From Microtetraspora glauca (GTDB lineage Bacteria > Actinomycetota > Actinomycetes > Streptomycetales > Streptomycetaceae): a stretch of 64,000 nt of DNA. The translations under genes were made by a program, and so were the position numbers. Location: contig JOFO01000026.1 in assembly GCA_000721275.1 (NCBI GenBank), positions 18,876-82,875 on the forward strand. The letters are read 5' to 3'. Position 1 is the first letter of the stretch. Every line of letters starts with the position of its first letter. Positions 53,318-63,952 of the stretch are shown here, one piece after another. Under the pieces are notes generated by a model. It worked only from the letters and a program-made list of their open reading frames with translations. It did no database searches and was not told where the DNA came from.

Positions 53318-54057
53318 TCACTTCACCTTGCGCCGGGCCCGCAGCCACTCCTTGTTCATGGCGGCGATCGACGGCAGCGGGATGCCCTTGGGGCAGGCGG
53401 TGGCGCACTCGCCGGTGAGGGTGCAGCCGCCGAAGCCCTCGGCGTCCATCTGGGCGACCATGTCGAGGACCCGCGTCTCGCGTTCCGGGGCGCCCTGCGG
53501 CAGCACGTTGAGGTGGTTGACCTTGGCGGAGGTGAAGAGCATCGCCGAGCCGTTCGGGCAGGCGGCGACGCAGGCGCCGCAGCCGATGCACTCGGCGTGC
53601 TCGAAGGCGGAGTCGGCGTCCGCCTTCGGCACCGGGGTGGCGTGGGCCTCGGGCGCGGAGCCGGTGGCGACGGTGACGTAGCCGCCGGCCTGGATGATGC
53701 GGTCGAAGGCGGTGCGGTCGACGACGAGGTCCTTGACCACCGGGAAGGCGGCGGCGCGCCAGGGCTCGACGTCGATGGTGTCGCCGTCGCGGAAGGAGCG
53801 CATGTGCAGCTGGCAGGTGGTCGTGCGCTCCGGGCCGTGGGCGTCGCCGTTGATGACGAGGCTGCACGCGCCGCAGATGCCCTCGCGGCAGTCGTGGTCG
53901 AAGGCGACGGGGTCCTCGCCGCGCAGGATGAGGTCCTCGTTGAGGGTGTCGAGCATCTCCAGGAACGACATGTCGGGGGAGATCCCGTCCACCTCGTAGG
54001 TGGCCATGGTGCCTTCGGCGCCGGCGTTCTTCTGGCGCCAGACGCGCAGGTTGAGCT

Positions 54058-54061
<4 letters not shown>
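53318..54061 (-). CDS. sdhB: succinate dehydrogenase/fumarate reductase iron-sulfur subunit
   Basis: 247 aa. Plant-type 2Fe-2S ligands in [20 protein letters not shown] then CQLHM, and two bacterial-ferredoxin motifs [14 protein letters not shown] and [15 protein letters not shown] for the 4Fe-4S and 3Fe-4S centres. It passes electrons from SdhA to the membrane anchor. ATG 54061 overlaps the sdhA stop by 4 nt. Confidence 0.96.
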
Positions 54062-56004
<1,943 letters not shown>

Positions 56005-56006
56005 GG

Positions 56007-56768
56007 TCAGTTCACCACTCCGGTCATGACGCCGACGGGGACGGCGATGAAGCCCGCGGTCAGCACGAGCGCGAGGGCGTCGGCGGCGATCCGCAGGGCG
56101 CGTTCGCGCCGGGCGTTGCCGACGCCGAGGGTCTGGGCGGCGCTCCAGAAGCCGTGCCGGACGTGGAGGCCGACGGCGAGCATGGCGACGATGTAGATGA
56201 CGTTGCCGTACCAGGTGGAGAAGGTGTCGATGACGTTCTGGTAGGGCCTGCCCTCCTCGAAGCCGCCGGGGTGGACGGTGCCGGTGGTGAGGTCGAGCAC
56301 GTGCCAGACGATGAAGAGGCCGAGGATGATCCCGCCCCAGCGCATGGTGCGGGTGGCGTAGGAGGCGCCCTTGCGGCGGTGCGCGTAGCGGGTGGGGCGG
56401 GCCTTGATGTCGCGGCGGCTGAGCTGGTACGCGGAGACGGCGTGGGCGACGACGGCGGCGAGCAGCGTGATCCGGGCGATCCACAGGCCCCAGCCGTGGT
56501 GCAGGACGGGGGCGCCCATGACGCGCAGCCAGTGTCCGTAGCCGTTGAACTCCTCGGGGCCGAAGAAGACCTTGAGGTTGCCGGCGACGTGGGCGACCAG
56601 GTAGGCGAGCATGAGCAGGCCGCTCACGGCCATGACGGTCTTCTTGCCGAGGGTCGACGACCAGAAGCCGCGGGACGGGGTGCGGGACGGCGGGCGGGCG
56701 GGGGCCGCGTCCCGTGCGGACGCCGGGCCTCCCGCCGCGGCGGGGTCCTTGCTGGGTGCCAGAGCCAT
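56007..56768 (-). CDS. sdhC: succinate dehydrogenase cytochrome b558-type subunit
   Basis: 253 aa, five membrane helices of the Bacillus-like single-anchor form. Haem-ligand histidines lie in [46 protein letters not shown] and [11 protein letters not shown] ~40-residue Ala/Pro-rich N-terminal tail precedes helix 1. ATG 56768 lies 7 nt after a -10-like TACCGT, so the sdh message is probably leaderless. Confidence 0.94.
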   Translation of the reverse strand: MALAPSKDPAAAGGPASARDAAPARPPSRTPSRGFWSSTLGKKTVMAVSGLLMLAYLVAHVAGNLKVFFGPEEFNGYGHWLRVMGAPVLHHGWGLWIARITLLAAVVAHAVSAYQLSRRDIKARPTRYAHRRKGASYATRTMRWGGIILGLFIVWHVLDLTTGTVHPGGFEEGRPYQNVIDTFSTWYGNVIYIVAMLAVGLHVRHGFWSAAQTLGVGNARRERALRIAADALALVLTAGFIAVPVGVMTGVVN

Positions 56769-56775
56769 GCGGTCG

Positions 56776-56806
56776 ACGGTAGGACCGAAGGGCCCGAGAG
56801 GTCCAA
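56776..56806 (-). promoter_or_regulatory. promoter of sdhCAB
   Basis: Minus strand: TTGGAC (56806-56801), 19-bp spacer, TACCGT (56781-56776), then 7 nt to the sdhC ATG. Predicts a leaderless or nearly leaderless transcript starting at about 56768. Confidence 0.55.
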
Positions 56807-56827
56807 GACATGGTCCAGCTGATCTCC

Positions 56828-56842
56828 ATAGGCGGAACCTAT
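56828..56842. promoter_or_regulatory. LysR-type T-N11-A box
   Basis: ATAGG and CCTAT flank 5 bases, giving T-N11-A inside a perfect inverted repeat. Its centre is about 67 bp upstream of the predicted sdhC start, the classic LysR recognition position, and about 30 bp upstream of the lysR start. Confidence 0.65.
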
Positions 56843-56864
56843 CCAGGTGCTCTAGGCTGGGCTC

Positions 56865-57770
56865 ATGCAGTTCCAGCAGCTCCTCTACTTCGTGGCCGTG
56901 GCCGAGACGCTCCACTTCACCCGGGCCGCCGAGCGCGTCCACGTCTCGCAGCCCTCGCTCTCCCAGCAGATCAAGGCGCTGGAGCAGGAGCTGGGCGCGG
57001 AGCTGTTCAGCCGGGCCCGCGGCAACATCGCGCTCACCGACGCCGGCGAGTCGCTGCTGCCGCTCGCCCGCCGGATCCTCGCCGACACCGAGACGGCCCG
57101 CCGCGAGGTGCAGGAGCTGGCCCAGCTCAAGCGCGGCCGGGTGCGGCTCGGCGCGACCCCCAGCCTCTGCACCGGCCTGCTCCCCGACGTCCTGCGCACC
57201 TTCCACGACCTGCACCCGGGGATCGAACTGCTCATCGAGGAGGGCGGCTCGCACGACCTCGTGCGGGAGCTGGCCCGCGGCGCCCTCGACCTGGCGCTCG
57301 TCGTGCTCCCGCTGCCGACCCCGTCGCCGGCCCTGACCACGGTGGAGCTGCTGCGCGAGGACCTGGTGGTGGTCTCGGCCGCCTCGGCGCCGCCGCCGCG
57401 CCGCCCGGTGCGGATCACCGACCTGCGCGACCAGCCGCTGGTGATGTTCCGGCACGGCTACGACCTGCGGGAGCTGACCGTGGGCGCCTGCCGGGCGGCC
57501 GGCTTCGAGCCGACGTTCACGGTCGAGGGCGGCGAGCTGGACGCCGTCCTCGGTTTCGTCCGGGCCGGGCTCGGTCTCGCCGTCGTCCCGGCCATGGTCG
57601 CCGCCCGCGCCGGCCGCGACCTGCGGGTCACCGCCCTCGCCCGCCCCGGCCTGCGCCGGACGATCGCCCTCGCCCACCGCAGCGACGTGGCCCCGCCGCG
57701 CGCCGCCCGCGAGCTCCAGAAGCTGCTGATGGCCTCCCGGCGCGGCACGCCCGCCCCGCCCGCGCCGTAG
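56865..57770 (+). CDS. LysR-family transcriptional regulator
   Basis: 301 aa. N-terminal winged helix (LLYFVAVAETLHFTRAAERVHVSQPSLSQQIKALEQELG, about 6-45), linker helix, then a two-lobed effector domain (RVRLGATPSLCTGLLPDVL; VEGGELDAVLGFVRAGLGLAVVP). ATG 56865 follows TAGGCT by 6 nt, so it may also be leaderless. Divergent from sdhCAB with a T-N11-A box between, which makes sdh its probable target. Confidence 0.94.
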   Translation: MQFQQLLYFVAVAETLHFTRAAERVHVSQPSLSQQIKALEQELGAELFSRARGNIALTDAGESLLPLARRILADTETARREVQELAQLKRGRVRLGATPSLCTGLLPDVLRTFHDLHPGIELLIEEGGSHDLVRELARGALDLALVVLPLPTPSPALTTVELLREDLVVVSAASAPPPRRPVRITDLRDQPLVMFRHGYDLRELTVGACRAAGFEPTFTVEGGELDAVLGFVRAGLGLAVVPAMVAARAGRDLRVTALARPGLRRTIALAHRSDVAPPRAARELQKLLMASRRGTPAPPAP

Positions 57771-57829
57771 GCCCGGCGCCCGGGGAAATCCGCGTGCGGA
57801 CCGGCCGGGCGGGCTGCCAGCATCGCGGG

Positions 57830-60007
57830 ATGGACCACGTTCTCGAACGCCTGCTCGTCCGGCACACTCTGCGGCTGTCCGTCCCCGCCGGTCCGGCCGG
57901 CGACGGCGCCGCCACCGCCCTCCAGCTCGACGCCACGCTGCGCACGGCCGGCTTCGCGCTCGCCACGCCGCTGCTGCGGGAGCTGTCCGGGCGGTCCGCC
58001 GAGACCGTGGCCGAGCTGGCCGGATGGGCGCTGGCGGCGGTCCGCGAGCGGGTCGGCGACCACGTCCGGCACAACGCGTACTTCATCGACTTCCCCGCCA
58101 ACGTCCCGGACACCCAGGACTTCTGGCTGGCGTGCGTCCTCCGGGCGCTCGACGACCCCGGGGCGCGGGAGGCCGTCGAGGCGCAGCTGAGCGCCGGGGT
58201 GCTGAACCTGCTGACGCTGCCCTCCTACGGCCGCTACCAGCACACGTACGAGGAACTTCTCGCCGCGCACGCCGAGTTGACGCCGTCGGACGGCGACCGG
58301 CTGACCGTGCTGCACCTGGGCGGCGCCCTCGGCGAGGAGGCCGGTGCCCTGTACCGGTCCCTCGCGGGGTCGGTGACGCCGCTGGGCGAGGAGCACCTGG
58401 CGGATCTCGCGGTGCTCGCGGAGCACTGCGCGGACGGGCCGCAGCCGGCGGAGATCCCGGTCCGGGAGAACCGGGCGGTGGTGAACGCGGCCCGGCTGCG
58501 GGCCGGCGCGGCGCCGCTGCTCGACACGGTGACGGACGTGCTGCGGCTGGCGTGCGCGCTGTCCGGCGGGGACGTGACCCTGCGCGAGTCGACCCGGTTC
58601 CGTGGCCTGTCCCGCCCGGTGCGGCGGGCCCTGCTGGCCGGCCTGGACGCCGTGGTGGCCGGGGAGCCGGCGAAGCTCGCCGACGTCGGGCCGCACCGGG
58701 AGGCGTGGAAGCGGCTCGGGGAGCGGCTGCACCCGCACGACCACCCGGCGTGGCCGCGCGCGGCCGAGGTGTTCGCGGTGGCCCGCGGCGAGCTGCGGGC
58801 GCCGTCCCTGGACGCGCGGCTGGACGCCCTGGTGGCGGAGGGCGCCGTCCCGGCGGCGGCCGAGCTGCTGGCGTCGGCCGCGCCCGGCCGGCTGTTCCGG
58901 TCGCTGGACCGGCTGCTGCGGACGGCGGCGGACGACGCCGGCCGGGAGGCTGTCCTGGCGGCGGCGGAGCGCGTCGCGCCGCGCGTGGCCGGCCGGGTCG
59001 TCCTGTCGGTGCGGGAGCACCTGCAGAACCGGCACACCGGACCGGGCGCGCGCCGGCGCCTGTTCGTGAACCGGAACGGCACCGCGTGGGTGACCGCCGA
59101 CACCCGCGGGGACCAGCCGCGGGAGGTGCGGCGGCGGCTGCTCGCGCTGGTCGACGGGGAGACCCGGCGGCGGCTCCCGGAGACCGGGCGGCTGCTGGTC
59201 GACCCGGCGCTGCTGGACGTGGCGCTGCCGCTCAGCGGGCGGGCGTCCACCGGCGGGTTCGGCGTGCTGCCGCGCGGCTCCGTCTCCCCGGTCGACGGCG
59301 AGCTGCTGCGGTTCTTCATGTACTGGAAGGAGTCCGCGCGCCGGACGGACCTGGACCTGTCCGCGCTGGTCCTCGACGAGCGGTACGCGACGGTCTCCTG
59401 GCTGTCGTACACGGAGCTGACCACGGTGGAGGGCCGGCACTCCGGCGACGTCACCGAAGCCCCGGACGGCGCCTCGGAGTTCATCGAGCTGCGGCTCGGG
59501 GCGGTGCGCGGCGCCTTCGTGGTCCCGCAGGTGCACGTGTACGCGGGCGAGGACTTCGAGGAGACGGCCGAGTCGTTCTTCGGGTACATGCTCCGCGAGG
59601 GCGAGCGGGGAGGCCGTCCCTTCGAGCCGCGCACGGTCCGGATGAAGTCCGACCTGCGGGGTCCCGGGCGGGTGGCGCTGCCGGTGGCCTTCCGGCGGGA
59701 CGAGGAGGGGCGGTGGCACGCGCACTGGCTGCACCTGTGCCTGCGGGGCATGCCGCACGCCAACCGGGTCGAGGACCACCGGGTCTCGCTGGCGGTCCTG
59801 CTGCGCGGAGCGGTCGAGCACGCTCCGGTGACGGTCCGTCACCTGGTGGGGCTGCTGCGGGAGTCGGGCGCCGAGGTCACGGAGTGGTCCGGCGGCGCGC
59901 TGCCGGACGAGCCGGTGACGTACCTCGGTCTGGCCCGGCCGGAGGGGCTGGCGCCGGGCTCGCGGGTGGTGACGCCGGAAAACCTGCGCGACCTGGTCCC
60001 CGCCTGA
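57830..60007 (+). CDS. SCO0854/MXAN_6230-like protein with TerD-like C terminus, no RING
   Basis: 725 aa. The C-terminal third (VNRNGTAWV...LPLSGRAST...LRFFMYWKESARRTDLDLSALVLDE...SGDVTEAPDGASEFIEL...YAGEDFEETAESFFGYMLRE...VRMKSDLRGPGRVALPVAFRRD) resembles the TerD-like region of the SCO0854/MXAN_6230 family, by my recollection of the pattern. The N-terminal half is helical; no RING-type Cys/His cluster is visible. No ribosome site; CAGCAT 6 nt before ATG suggests a leaderless start. Function unknown. Confidence 0.8.
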   Translation: MDHVLERLLVRHTLRLSVPAGPAGDGAATALQLDATLRTAGFALATPLLRELSGRSAETVAELAGWALAAVRERVGDHVRHNAYFIDFPANVPDTQDFWLACVLRALDDPGAREAVEAQLSAGVLNLLTLPSYGRYQHTYEELLAAHAELTPSDGDRLTVLHLGGALGEEAGALYRSLAGSVTPLGEEHLADLAVLAEHCADGPQPAEIPVRENRAVVNAARLRAGAAPLLDTVTDVLRLACALSGGDVTLRESTRFRGLSRPVRRALLAGLDAVVAGEPAKLADVGPHREAWKRLGERLHPHDHPAWPRAAEVFAVARGELRAPSLDARLDALVAEGAVPAAAELLASAAPGRLFRSLDRLLRTAADDAGREAVLAAAERVAPRVAGRVVLSVREHLQNRHTGPGARRRLFVNRNGTAWVTADTRGDQPREVRRRLLALVDGETRRRLPETGRLLVDPALLDVALPLSGRASTGGFGVLPRGSVSPVDGELLRFFMYWKESARRTDLDLSALVLDERYATVSWLSYTELTTVEGRHSGDVTEAPDGASEFIELRLGAVRGAFVVPQVHVYAGEDFEETAESFFGYMLREGERGGRPFEPRTVRMKSDLRGPGRVALPVAFRRDEEGRWHAHWLHLCLRGMPHANRVEDHRVSLAVLLRGAVEHAPVTVRHLVGLLRESGAEVTEWSGGALPDEPVTYLGLARPEGLAPGSRVVTPENLRDLVPA

Positions 60008-60105
60008 GTGCTACGGTCGGTCCGGGGCGAGGCCATGAAGGGGCTTCCTTCTCATACTCCTGATGATTTAGTCCCTTCGCTCTCCTCGCCCCCTCGTGCT
60101 TCACC

Positions 60106-60141
60106 CGTGCGGCCCGGTCCCCAGGAGGACCGGGCCGCACG
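60106..60141. terminator. 15-bp bidirectional terminator
   Basis: CGTGCGGCCCGGTCC and GGACCGGGCCGCACG pair perfectly around a CCAGGA loop, between the convergent SCO0854-like and c-di-GMP genes. Position and strength fit a shared terminator. Confidence 0.9.
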
Positions 60142-60152
60142 CGTGTGCGCGC

Positions 60153-62336
60153 TCAGACCGCGTCGGCGAGGACCAGGGAGTGGATGCGGTCCGGGGCGCC
60201 GGGGCGGGCGTAGTACCAGCCCTGGGCGGTGTCGCAGCCGAGTTCCCGGAGGCGGGCGGCCTGGGCCGCGGTCTCCACGCCCTCGACGGTGACGGCGAGT
60301 TCGAGGCTGTGGGCCAGGGAGACGATGCCCTCGACGATCTTCAGGTCGACGGGGTCGACCGGGTGCTGCTGCATGCCGCGGGTGAACGAGCGGTCGAGCT
60401 TGAGGACGCTGACCGGCAGCCGGCGCAGGTTGGCCAGGTTGGAGTAGCCGGTGCCGAAGTCGTCGAGGGCGATGTCGACGCCCATCTCGGCGAGCTGGCG
60501 CAGCGGTTTGAGCAGGTCCTCGTCGGCGCCGATCAGGGCCGACTCGGTGACCTCCAGGCAGAGCGCGCCCGGGGCGAGGCCGGCGCGCTCCAGGACGTCG
60601 ACGGTGTCGGCGACCAGCCGGGGGTGGTGGAGCTGGGTCGGCGACAGGTTGACGTTGATCCGGAGCGGGGTGCCCGGCTGGGGGTGGTCGAGCTGCCAGG
60701 AGCGGGCCTGCCGGACGGCCTCCTGGAGGACCCAGCGGCCCAGCGGCACGATGAGCCCGGTGTCCTCGGCGAGCGGGATGAAGCGGTCCGGGCCGAGCAC
60801 GCCGTGCTGGGGGTGGCTCCAGCGGACCAGGGCCTCGGCGCCGTGCACGCTGCCGTCGTCGAGGTGGACGAGCGGCTGGTACTCGATGAAGAACTCGCCG
60901 CGTTCCAGGGCGGTCGGCAGGGCGGTGGTGAGGCCGTGCCGGGTGATCGCGCGGGCGTCGGCCTCGGGGTCGGCGAGCGCGAAGCGGTTGCCGCCCGCCG
61001 ACTTGGCCCGGTACATGGTGATGTCGGCGCTGCGCAGCACCTCGGCGGCGGTCCGCTCCCCGGCCGCGCCCTCCACGACGCCGAGCGAGCCGCGCACGGC
61101 GAGTTCGCGGCCGTCGACGCCGACGGGGGTGGCGAGGGCGGCGAGGATGCGGTCGGCGAGCGCGGTGGCGTCCCGCTCGCCGCCGGCGGCGGGGCCGGTG
61201 GTGAGGGCGACGAACTCGTCGCCGCCGAGCCGGGCGACCATCTCGCCGGGCCCGGTGACGCACGCCTGGAGCCGGTCGGCGATCTCCACGAGCAGCCGGT
61301 CGCCGACGGAGTGGCCGAGGCTGTCGTTGATGGCCTTGAAGCCGTCCAGGTCCAGGTAGCAGAGGCCGAAGCGGCCCCCCTCGCCGGCCGTGCCGGGGGT
61401 CAGCGCCTTCTCCAGGCGCTCGAAGAACAGCGTCCGGTTGGGCAGCCCGGTGAGCGCGTCGTGGGTGGCCTCGTACCGCAGGCGCAGATGGAGCAGGCGC
61501 CGCTCGGTGATGTCCTCCATGAGCGCCAGCTGGTACTGGGGGCGGCCCTCCGCGTCGCGGAGCAGCGAGACGGTGAGGTTGGTCCACAGGACCGTGCCGT
61601 CCCCGCGGTAGTACGGCTTCTCCACCCGGTACTGCTCGCGCTCGCCGCGCACCAGTTCCTCGTACAGCCGCCACACGTGCGGGCCGTCCTCGGGGTGCAC
61701 CCACTCGCTGACGTTGCGGCTGCGGACCTGGGCCTCGACGCCGCCGAACATGCGGGTCATGGTGTCGTTGATCTCGACGATCCGCCCGTCGAGGTCGGCG
61801 ATGCCGATGCCGATGGCGGCCCCGTCGAAGACGGCCCGGAAGCGGCTCTCGGTGGCGTGCAGGGCGATCTCGGCGGCGCTGCGGGCGGCGAGCGCGGAGC
61901 GGGCGATGGCCTCCTGCTCGGCGCGGGTCCGCTCGCGCAGGGCCTGGGCGTAGCCGGTGGCCATGGCGTGCTGGAGGCGGGCGCAGCGGGCCCGCAGCTC
62001 CTCGGCGGACAGGCCCGGGTCCGTACCGCAGTACAGGACGAGGTACGCGTCGACCACGCCGAGGCTGCGGCCGAGGGCGTCCGGGTCGGTGCAGTGGGCG
62101 TCGACCAGGCCGGCGCCGGCCCGCTGCGCGGGGGCGGTGTCGAAGGGCCGGGCGAGCAGCGCGCCGGACAGCAGGCGGGCGAGCGGGAGGAGGTGCCCCT
62201 CGAACTCGGCGCGGGTGAGGGAGGTGGCGGTCACCGGGAAGATGGCCCGGCCCCAGATGGTGACGAACCGCCTGAGTCTGTCCTCCGGGCCGTCGGCTTC
62301 CGCGATGCCACCGGACGGCTGCGACGGCACCTTCAC
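60153..62336 (-). CDS. PAS-GGDEF-EAL cyclic-di-GMP enzyme
   Basis: 727 aa. An N-terminal helical region, a PAS domain (FRAVFDGAAIGIGIADLDGRIVEIN, about 175-290), GGDEF with intact ARLGGDEF, and EAL with EALVRW, INVNLSPTQL, LEVTESALI, LDDFGTGYSNL and VLKLDRSF. Both catalytic sites look complete, so it could make and degrade c-di-GMP; the inhibitory RxxD site before GGDEF is absent. GTG 62336 overlaps the methyltransferase stop (GTGA); GTG 62330 is an alternative. Confidence 0.94.
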   Translation of the reverse strand: MKVPSQPSGGIAEADGPEDRLRRFVTIWGRAIFPVTATSLTRAEFEGHLLPLARLLSGALLARPFDTAPAQRAGAGLVDAHCTDPDALGRSLGVVDAYLVLYCGTDPGLSAEELRARCARLQHAMATGYAQALRERTRAEQEAIARSALAARSAAEIALHATESRFRAVFDGAAIGIGIADLDGRIVEINDTMTRMFGGVEAQVRSRNVSEWVHPEDGPHVWRLYEELVRGEREQYRVEKPYYRGDGTVLWTNLTVSLLRDAEGRPQYQLALMEDITERRLLHLRLRYEATHDALTGLPNRTLFFERLEKALTPGTAGEGGRFGLCYLDLDGFKAINDSLGHSVGDRLLVEIADRLQACVTGPGEMVARLGGDEFVALTTGPAAGGERDATALADRILAALATPVGVDGRELAVRGSLGVVEGAAGERTAAEVLRSADITMYRAKSAGGNRFALADPEADARAITRHGLTTALPTALERGEFFIEYQPLVHLDDGSVHGAEALVRWSHPQHGVLGPDRFIPLAEDTGLIVPLGRWVLQEAVRQARSWQLDHPQPGTPLRINVNLSPTQLHHPRLVADTVDVLERAGLAPGALCLEVTESALIGADEDLLKPLRQLAEMGVDIALDDFGTGYSNLANLRRLPVSVLKLDRSFTRGMQQHPVDPVDLKIVEGIVSLAHSLELAVTVEGVETAAQAARLRELGCDTAQGWYYARPGAPDRIHSLVLADAV

Positions 62337-63145
62337 GCCTTGCGCCCCACACCTGCGAACCCGGAGAAGGCGTACGGGTCCTCCTCCTCGGCCGGGCTCT
62401 CCGGCCGCCAGTGCGGCATCGCGACGAGGCCGGGATCGACGAGCGCGGTGCCGTCGAAGAAGCGGGCGACCTCCTCCCGGGTGCGCATCACCAGCGGGCT
62501 GCGGGTGCTGCGGTAGACGTCGACGGTGCCGCCGGCCCGCTCCTTGTCGACGGGCACGCCCTCGTACGAGGCGTGGGTGACGACCAGGAGGCTGCCGGGG
62601 GCGAGCGCGTCGAGCAGTTCGGCGACGGCCTCGTGCGGGCGGTCCTCGTCCTCCAGGAAGTGCAGGACGGCGACGAGGAGCAGGGCGACCGGCCGGTCGA
62701 GGTCGAGCAGGCCGGTGACCTCGGGGCTGTGCAGGATGTCGGCCGGCTTGCGCAGGTCGGCGGGGAGGACGGCGGTGCCGCCGACGCCCTCCAGGACGGC
62801 GCGGCTGTGGGCGACGGCCACCGGGTCGTGGTCGACGTAGACGATCCGGGCGGCGGGGTCGGCGGCCTGGGCGACCTCGTGCACGTTGCCGAACGTCGGG
62901 ATGCCGGAGCCGATGTCGAGGAACTGGGTGACGCCGCTCTCGACGGCGTGGCGGACGGCTCGGCGCATGAACGCCCGGTTCGCCTGCATGATCTTGGGGA
63001 GGCCCGGCATGAACTCCAGGGCCTTGCGGGCCGCTTCCCGGTCGACTTCGAAATTGTGCGAGCCGCCCAGATAGAAGTCGTACATACGGGACACGCTCGG
63101 TACCGAGATGTCGATACCGGGCGGAGCCCAGGCGGGACGCTCCAT
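62333..63145 (-). CDS. DUF574-type SAM-dependent methyltransferase
   Basis: 270 aa. SRMYDFYLGGSHNFEVDREAA is the signature of the actinobacterial DUF574 (Methyltransf_19) family; FLDIGSGIPTFGNVHEVAQ is the SAM-binding loop and YVDHDPVAVAHSRAVL the next strand. ATG 63145 follows GGAG. Coupled to the c-di-GMP enzyme by a 4-nt overlap. The substrate of this very common streptomycete family is not known. Confidence 0.92.
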   Translation of the reverse strand: MERPAWAPPGIDISVPSVSRMYDFYLGGSHNFEVDREAARKALEFMPGLPKIMQANRAFMRRAVRHAVESGVTQFLDIGSGIPTFGNVHEVAQAADPAARIVYVDHDPVAVAHSRAVLEGVGGTAVLPADLRKPADILHSPEVTGLLDLDRPVALLLVAVLHFLEDEDRPHEAVAELLDALAPGSLLVVTHASYEGVPVDKERAGGTVDVYRSTRSPLVMRTREEVARFFDGTALVDPGLVAMPHWRPESPAEEEDPYAFSGFAGVGRKA

Positions 63146-63628
63146 CAATGTCTCCAACAACAGTCGCCATGGGGGATGCGGCCCGGTGTTCGCGGCCGTG
63201 TTCGAGGTGAGGCTACTGATCGCCCGCCGAGAGAGCGAGAGGAAACGGAAATTCGCGGTCCGTTCTTGGTCACATGCCATTGACACCCGCGCGCGGAACG
63301 AAGAGTTCACGCCTTCGGCCCGTGCACATTCACGTGCATCTGACCGTGCGCCGGCTCCTCGGACGCCGCCACCGGGGGCAGCGCGGGGCCACCGCACCCG
63401 CCGCACCAGGGCAGTTGCGCCCCACCCGGCCGGGCGGCCGGACGGCCGTCCGCCGACGGACCGGCAGAACGCCACGGCGACAACCGGACAGTTCTTCGCA
63501 CCGGGCCCCTTCCGACCCCCGTCGGCCATTTTCTCCTCCGCTCCGCACAGGAAACGTCAAATCGCGCACCGGAAGATCCCCACCATCCGGGGAATCCGAG
63601 CGCATTCGGCCCCCGGTTCGGCGTCCAT
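63146..63628. other. 483-bp intergenic region, no gene seen
   Basis: Divergent space between the DUF574 gene and the secreted protein. A TAGCCT box on the minus strand near 63215 may be a -10 for DUF574. TGCAC-N6-GTGCA (63319-63334 region) is a weak inverted repeat. A TTGACA near 63279 has no matching -10. The long plus-strand frame here (63108-63992) shows no family and ends inside the adapter. Confidence 0.4.
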
Positions 63629-63952
63629 GTGTTCAAGCTCGACGGCGTGTCTCTGTACGGATCACCCCTCACGCGGTCGCTGGCGGCCGTCGCGCTCGTG
63701 TGGCTGCTCGCCGCGCCCGCGCCTGCGGCCGCCGACTCCTGCGCCTACGCCACGACCGGGCCGGACGGCTCGCACACCTCGGTGGCGGTCATCGGCCCGG
63801 GCGCGTGCTCCCCCTCGCCGAGGCCGGTCCCTCCGGCCCCGACCCCGCCGCCCGTGCCCACCCCCCAGCAGCCGCCGCCCGTCAAGCCGCCCGGCGTGCA
63901 CCCCGTACCGCCCCCGCCGACGAAGCCGCCCGGGGTCCGCCCCGTACCACGC
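63629..63952 (+). CDS. secreted proline-rich protein, truncated by the contig end
   Basis: At least 108 codons before the sequence turns into adapter. GTG 63629 or the in-frame GTG 63647 starts a signal peptide (LTRSLAAVALVWLLAAPAPAAA, cleavage after AAA), followed by DSCAYATTGPDGSHTSVAV with two Cys and then a PPP/PTP-rich stretch with KPPG repeats. The proline-rich tail suggests a wall-spanning or surface segment. Anything read in this frame after 63952 is adapter. Confidence 0.7.

Noticed and set aside
50022..53867. 1281-aa minus-strand frame
   Set aside because: Antisense to the UvrA-like gene and out of frame with DUF5701 and sdhB; no domain features.
60096..62516. 806-aa plus-strand frame
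   Set aside because: Antisense shadow of the GGDEF-EAL gene.
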